In this document: piece by piece, positions 22,660 to 26,145 of the stretch
Numbering within the stretch: position 1 is the stretch's first letter
Layout: every line of letters begins with the position of its first letter
DNA from: a virus
Virus record (IMG/VR): IMGVR_UViG_3300020553_000031
Location: 1-26,145 of that record
Reading direction: 5' to 3' (one strand)
DNA: 26,145 nt
Notes under the pieces: model-generated
Database searches by the model: none
The model's input: the letters and a program-made list of their open reading frames with translations, nothing else
Told to the model about the DNA's origin: nothing
Translations under genes and position numbers: made by a program

Positions 22660-22708
22660 GGATCCCCGGAACCCCACCCCCCGAAGGGGGTGGGTGTTCC
22701 CCTGGGTG
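22660..22708 (+). repeat. GGATCCCCGGAAC hairpin element, copy 3
   Basis: Third copy: GGATCC at 22660, hairpin from GGAAC (22668) to GTTCC (ending 22700) with a near-perfect stem whose inner part is CCCCC facing GGGGG instead of CCCGCC facing GGCGGG, so both sides changed together. CCCTGGG follows. It lies between the adaptor stop and the promoter at 22741. Confidence 0.8.
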
Positions 22709-22740
22709 TCTGACAGCATACCGCTTTCTACACTGGTGTG

Positions 22741-22755
22741 TAGAATCTGTGTGTG
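22741..22755 (+). promoter_or_regulatory. Candidate leaderless promoter of the internal-protein unit
   Basis: TAGAAT (22741-22746) lies 6 nt before GTG 22753, with a nearby TACACT at 22729-22734. No ribosome site precedes the GTG. The overall arrangement (hairpin element, -10 box, immediate start) repeats that at 10749-10854. Confidence 0.5.
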
Positions 22756-23907
22756 CCGCTCGGTGTCCCCACAAATCTTCCTCAGCAGCTGCGGCCACCT
22801 TCGATGCCAGCGCGTCCGCAGCGCACACCGTTGCCGCCATCAGATGGCGGCGAGGGCTCGTCGACGACAGTGACGCGCCCGGTGCAGCCGATGCCTTCGG
22901 ATGGCGCAGGGTGGTCGTCGACGACGTACCGCCGGCCGACGCCGTCGACGACTCCACAGCGACGCATCCCGACAATGCCATCGGACGCTGGCGACCCATT
23001 GCCGCAACTGATTCCGTACGGCAGTCCGCAAGGCCAGTCAGTGGCGGCCATGTATCAGCAGCGTGTTCCGCTCACCGCACAGCAAGAGGCCGAGCAGCAG
23101 GCATACAAGGCGTTGCAGAACTACGCCGAGATGCAGTACCTGTCGCGCAACCTCCCGCTGTTCTACGACCAGGCGTTCGCCAACAACGCGCTCCAGTTCG
23201 ACACCGGCGTCCTCCAGCGGGACACGGCCTTCGACCGGGCGCGTCTCGCCAACGCCCAGTACCGCGACGTCGACCTCGCCCGCATGAACGCAGCCGATCA
23301 GCTGGAAGCTGCCCGCCGTGGGGTGAACTCCCGCATCCTCACGATGAACGACGCGTTCACTGTCGACATGCGCCGCATCGCCGATCAGATCGCTGCGGCG
23401 GACCGCGACTATGCGCTTGGCATGGATGCGGCAACGATGCAGAACCGCTCGCAACTGCGCGACGTCGGCAACATGGCCGCAGCATCCGGCGCAGGGTCAT
23501 CGACCGGCATGGGCAACATGCTCGGCACGGTGCGCGACCAAGACATGCTGACCCGCCGAGGGCTCGGCAACACGCTGCGCGACGCGAGCGACCTGAACCG
23601 TTCACGCACCGAAACCGCACAGGCCGGGTACGACGCAGCGAATCGGTCGGTGATGGATGACTGGTCGACGGCGCAGGCCGACAACACCGCCCGCATGAAG
23701 TTCATCGACTCGGTCGCACGGGACTACGGGATCAGTCGCCAGCAGATGGAGCAGGCATTGCGCGACGGGATGCAGCGGCTCCAGATGGACTACGCGACGA
23801 CCACGCGCAAGATCCAAGACGCGATCACGTCGAACGATTCGATGGCGACCGCAGCCGGCGAAGCGGCGCTCAATCAGATCCTGATGGCGTCCATGGGAAG
23901 GGTGTGA
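22753..23907 (+). CDS. Probable internal (ejection) protein
   Basis: A 384-residue protein starting at a leaderless GTG 22753. Residues 1 to about 95 are proline- and serine-rich with repeated PPSDGGEGSSTT / MPSDGAGWSSTT-like units. The remainder is almost entirely helical, Gln/Ala/Asp/Arg-rich and without cysteine (for example QQEAEQQAYKALQNYAEMQYLSRNL, ADQLEAARRGVNSRIL, QQMEQALRDGMQRLQMDYATTTRKIQDAI). Long helical, Ala/Gln-rich proteins after the adaptor are typical of podovirus inner-core or ejection proteins that leave with the DNA. No family is recognised, and assembly functions elsewhere are possible. Confidence 0.65.
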   Translation: MPLGVPTNLPQQLRPPSMPARPQRTPLPPSDGGEGSSTTVTRPVQPMPSDGAGWSSTTYRRPTPSTTPQRRIPTMPSDAGDPLPQLIPYGSPQGQSVAAMYQQRVPLTAQQEAEQQAYKALQNYAEMQYLSRNLPLFYDQAFANNALQFDTGVLQRDTAFDRARLANAQYRDVDLARMNAADQLEAARRGVNSRILTMNDAFTVDMRRIADQIAAADRDYALGMDAATMQNRSQLRDVGNMAAASGAGSSTGMGNMLGTVRDQDMLTRRGLGNTLRDASDLNRSRTETAQAGYDAANRSVMDDWSTAQADNTARMKFIDSVARDYGISRQQMEQALRDGMQRLQMDYATTTRKIQDAITSNDSMATAAGEAALNQILMASMGRV

Positions 23908-23910
23908 CCG

Positions 23911-26145
23911 ATGTTTCGTCACCACTCGGAAATCCCTGTCCTCCACAACGTCCTTGATTACAGGAAAGAGATTGCGGTTCTGGAGGATGCGCTCCGCAAT
24001 CGCACAATCAGTGCCGGATACGCCGAAACGCATCGAGAGGCACTGGAACAAAAGCTCACCACTCAAGCGCGACTTGAGTTGATGCGCGGTGTGGGCGAGC
24101 CGTCAGCGCGAGACACATTTCAAGACGCAGGAGGGATGACAGTGGCGAAGCAACCGAAGAAGGTGATGCTGACCAAGGCGTTGTTCGAGGAACTGAAGTC
24201 TCAGGGCTTCCCGATCACATACCCCGACGTCACCATCGTCAGCCAGAACGCCCGCACCGTGTCGTTGGAGTTGGATGACGCGTCGTACTCGCGTCTGTGG
24301 GAACTCACTGACGACATCAAGAACGGCGACAACGCCAAGCTGAAGAACGTGTCCTCGGCGGCGGCGAGTCGTTCGGCTGAAGCCTGGCAGAACAAGAACA
24401 AGGATCTCCGCCCAGCCAATGTGGTGAACCAGCAGCAGGCGAATGCTGAGGCAGCGGTGGCGCGATCGAAGGCTTCGCGCGCGCCGACGCCCTCTGCGAC
24501 AGCGGCCCTCGACGAGTCGATGTTCGACGATGCCCCCACGGTCGCCGTCGATGACCCCACCTCATCCCCCAAGTCCTCCAAGACCTCCAAGGCCCCCAAG
24601 GCCCCGGCCGGGCTTGCAGAGCAGCTTGCACCGCCTGCCCCGAAGACGGCGTTCAACCTTGCACAGATGCAGGCGTTGCAGACCTTGGCGCGCTCCAAGG
24701 AAGGGCTTCCCCCGTTGCCGATCAGCCAGACAGGCAGCGCCGACCGCACGCTGATCCCCAGCAAAGACCAGTACGGGGCACCTCTGCCGGAAGGCTTCGA
24801 GGACGCCGACTACGTCGAAGAGGTCCGGGGGAGGTCCAAGGTCGATCAACTGATTCGGGAACGCAGCGACCGGTTTGCTTCGATCAACGCCGCTCTTCGA
24901 AGTGGATACATCACCTCTGACGAGCACGAGATGCTGATGGAGACGACGCGCCGGAAGTATGAATGGCCGATCTTCGATGCTCGTCAAGCTGAGCGGTTGA
25001 AGACGTCGGGTTTGGTCAAGGGCGCGCCATCCTCATCGGAGAACATGGGCGACTACGCGAAGGACTTCGAGGCGCTGGAACGGGTTCAGCGCGTCGCGAT
25101 CGACCCCGTCACCGGCAAGGCAACCGTTGTCGTCGGCACGTCCGACGACCCGTTCCGCGACGAGTTGATGGGTCGCGACCTGTCGCATCTCCGCCCGAAA
25201 CGTGTTCGCGATCGAATGGAGGCGTCGTCCGCACAGGCGATCCGTCCGAGGTTCCGCACCGAAGCCGAAGCAATCGCCGCGCAACTGACCGAGGACGCTG
25301 CGAGTGGACAGATGGTGGAAGCCGAGATGGTGCAGCGAACCGGTCGTGTCATCAGGGACTCAAACGGCAAGCCAGTGCTCAACCCTGACGGCAAGCGCCA
25401 ACGTCAACTCGAATACGTGTTCGAGGTCGCGACCGATGAGGAGGTGTACGCTTACAACGATCGTGTGGCGGAACTGGACGCCGCCGTGCGTGAAGGCCGC
25501 TTGTCTGCACTGGATGCAAGCCTCGAAACTCAGCAACGGTTCGGTGAGTTGTCCCCGGCAGGTCAGGAGCGGGTACGCGCCGGGCTCAGGAACAGCATCG
25601 CGGCCCGCACCTCGCAGGTCGCTGACGTGGTGCTCGCCTCGAACCTGAAGCAGACCGGCACGCTCCCGCCTGCTTTTCAGCTTGGAATGTCGCCCGAGCA
25701 CGTTCGTGATCTGCGCGCCATGGCCAACGACCCCTGGGATAAACTCGCCCGGCAGTTGCGGGCGAGCGGCTACACGCCCATGGACATCCCCAGCTTGGGC
25801 GCAGGCTTGGGGATCCACCCGTTGTACAGCACCGGTGTGTTCCCCGATCCCTACGCCGGCGGCGGGATGGGTGGCCCGTCGCCCGCGCCCGGCTCGTCCG
25901 GGTACATCCCGACGCTGAACCCGCAGTATCAACAGGCATCATCGCCGCTGACTCCCCCTCCTGTGATTGCTTCGCCCGCAGCGCAGCAGGCGGCACGACA
26001 GGCGATTCAGCCGTTGTCGATCCCTCCGTCATCGCTGCCTGCTGGCCCAACTTCCCCATTCCCGCGTCAGCCGTTGTCGATCCCTCCGTCATCGTTGCCT
26101 GCTGGCCCAACTTCGGCGTGGCCTTCTGCGGGTGGCGGCGCAGTC
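23911..26145 (+). CDS. Long internal-protein candidate (partial, runs off window)
   Basis: An open frame from ATG 23911 to the window end (745 codons visible, no stop), read through codon by codon. AAGGG lies 8 nt upstream. Residues 1-75 are helical and A+T-richer than the rest. Residues from about 76 begin with a second possible start, AGGAGGG at 24129-24135 followed by GTG 24142. An Ala/Lys/Pro/Ser linker (about 191-235) and a long helical region with charged residues follow. From about residue 631 the chain is Gly/Pro-rich and ends in two copies of a 20-residue repeat, QPLSIPPSSLPAGPTS plus four. Very long helical/proline-rich proteins here are usually ejection-associated; no lysozyme or transglycosylase motif is seen in the visible part. 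Confidence 0.8.
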   Translation, partial: MFRHHSEIPVLHNVLDYRKEIAVLEDALRNRTISAGYAETHREALEQKLTTQARLELMRGVGEPSARDTFQDAGGMTVAKQPKKVMLTKALFEELKSQGFPITYPDVTIVSQNARTVSLELDDASYSRLWELTDDIKNGDNAKLKNVSSAAASRSAEAWQNKNKDLRPANVVNQQQANAEAAVARSKASRAPTPSATAALDESMFDDAPTVAVDDPTSSPKSSKTSKAPKAPAGLAEQLAPPAPKTAFNLAQMQALQTLARSKEGLPPLPISQTGSADRTLIPSKDQYGAPLPEGFEDADYVEEVRGRSKVDQLIRERSDRFASINAALRSGYITSDEHEMLMETTRRKYEWPIFDARQAERLKTSGLVKGAPSSSENMGDYAKDFEALERVQRVAIDPVTGKATVVVGTSDDPFRDELMGRDLSHLRPKRVRDRMEASSAQAIRPRFRTEAEAIAAQLTEDAASGQMVEAEMVQRTGRVIRDSNGKPVLNPDGKRQRQLEYVFEVATDEEVYAYNDRVAELDAAVREGRLSALDASLETQQRFGELSPAGQERVRAGLRNSIAARTSQVADVVLASNLKQTGTLPPAFQLGMSPEHVRDLRAMANDPWDKLARQLRASGYTPMDIPSLGAGLGIHPLYSTGVFPDPYAGGGMGGPSPAPGSSGYIPTLNPQYQQASSPLTPPPVIASPAAQQAARQAIQPLSIPPSSLPAGPTSPFPRQPLSIPPSSLPAGPTSAWPSAGGGAV
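26008..26127 (+). repeat. 60-bp direct repeat in coding sequence
   Basis: Two tandem copies with a 60-bp period. The first begins at 26008 and the second at 26068, and the first 47 nt are identical except for a CTG/TTG leucine change. They encode a 20-residue Pro/Ser-rich unit inside the last, partial gene. Because the repeats keep the frame, recombination between them would lengthen or shorten the protein without disrupting it. Confidence 0.85.

Noticed and set aside
21727-22719. Minus-strand open frame of 330 codons across the adaptor gene
   Set aside because: It is antisense to the adaptor and C1q-like genes and includes the hairpin repeat; no domain or ribosome site supports it.
22251-23660. 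Plus-strand open frame of 469 codons overlapping the adaptor and internal-protein genes
   Set aside because: It passes through the hairpin element and the promoter in another frame, with Arg/Pro-rich shadow composition; the overlapping genes have coding-like sequence and better starts.
1-26145. Integrase, repressor, lysis genes, DNA polymerase, tRNA genes, CRISPR array
   Set aside because: Looked for but not seen by reading; the window may just not reach these modules, so this says little about lifestyle.

Overview
The window is a contiguous piece of a double-stranded DNA bacteriophage genome (or prophage). All credible genes lie on the + strand and are tightly packed, mostly with 1-14 nt stop/start overlaps. 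The base composition is GC-rich with a strong preference for C or G at third codon positions. Several structural transcription units look leaderless: a TANNNT box ends 6-8 nt before the start codon and no Shine-Dalgarno sequence is present. That style, with the codon use, suggests an actinobacterial host, but this is inference and no host gene is present. The order of head and tail genes (terminase, portal, scaffold, capsid, decoration, fibers, nozzle-like protein, gp11-like adaptor, helical internal proteins), and the absence of any tape-measure or sheath gene, point to a short-tailed podovirus-like particle.

Left arm (1-5182): a DUF932 gene, a ParA-like protein lacking the P-loop lysine, a coiled-coil protein, and seven small, mostly acidic proteins, nearly all unrecognised. 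The regulation is unusual. Three copies of a leader cassette (12-bp GTGCGTCCGGTT repeats, then CTTGACAC with a fixed-distance -10-like box, then a Shine-Dalgarno) precede the genes at 225, 3257 and 4765. Two copies of another structured element, with a conserved foot and a covarying upper stem, precede the genes at 2027 and 4037. Two strong terminators close units at about 4590 and 5182.

Packaging and head (5313-14758): a membrane-anchored protein, a helical protein, a DUF6378 protein, a possible small terminase, the large terminase, an FmdB-like zinc ribbon, the portal, three small proteins, scaffold, major capsid protein, a decoration protein and a further structural candidate.

Tail and adsorption (14755-22632): a collagen/fibronectin III fiber, a kelch-like beta-propeller with a galactose-oxidase-type C-terminal domain, a large nozzle-like protein, a C1q-like protein and a gp11-like adaptor. 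About 15.95-19.6 kb is visibly richer in A+T than both flanks, so the receptor-binding genes look like a recently exchanged module.

Right end (22753-26145): two long helical, proline-rich proteins, probably internal or ejection proteins. The second runs off the window. A third structured repeat (GGATCCCCGGAAC plus hairpin) occurs at 1-56, 10749-10801 and 22660-22708, two of them directly ahead of leaderless promoters. No integrase, repressor, replication gene, lysis gene, tRNA or CRISPR array was seen. The main novelty candidates are the three families of repeated regulatory elements and the exchanged propeller/fiber module.
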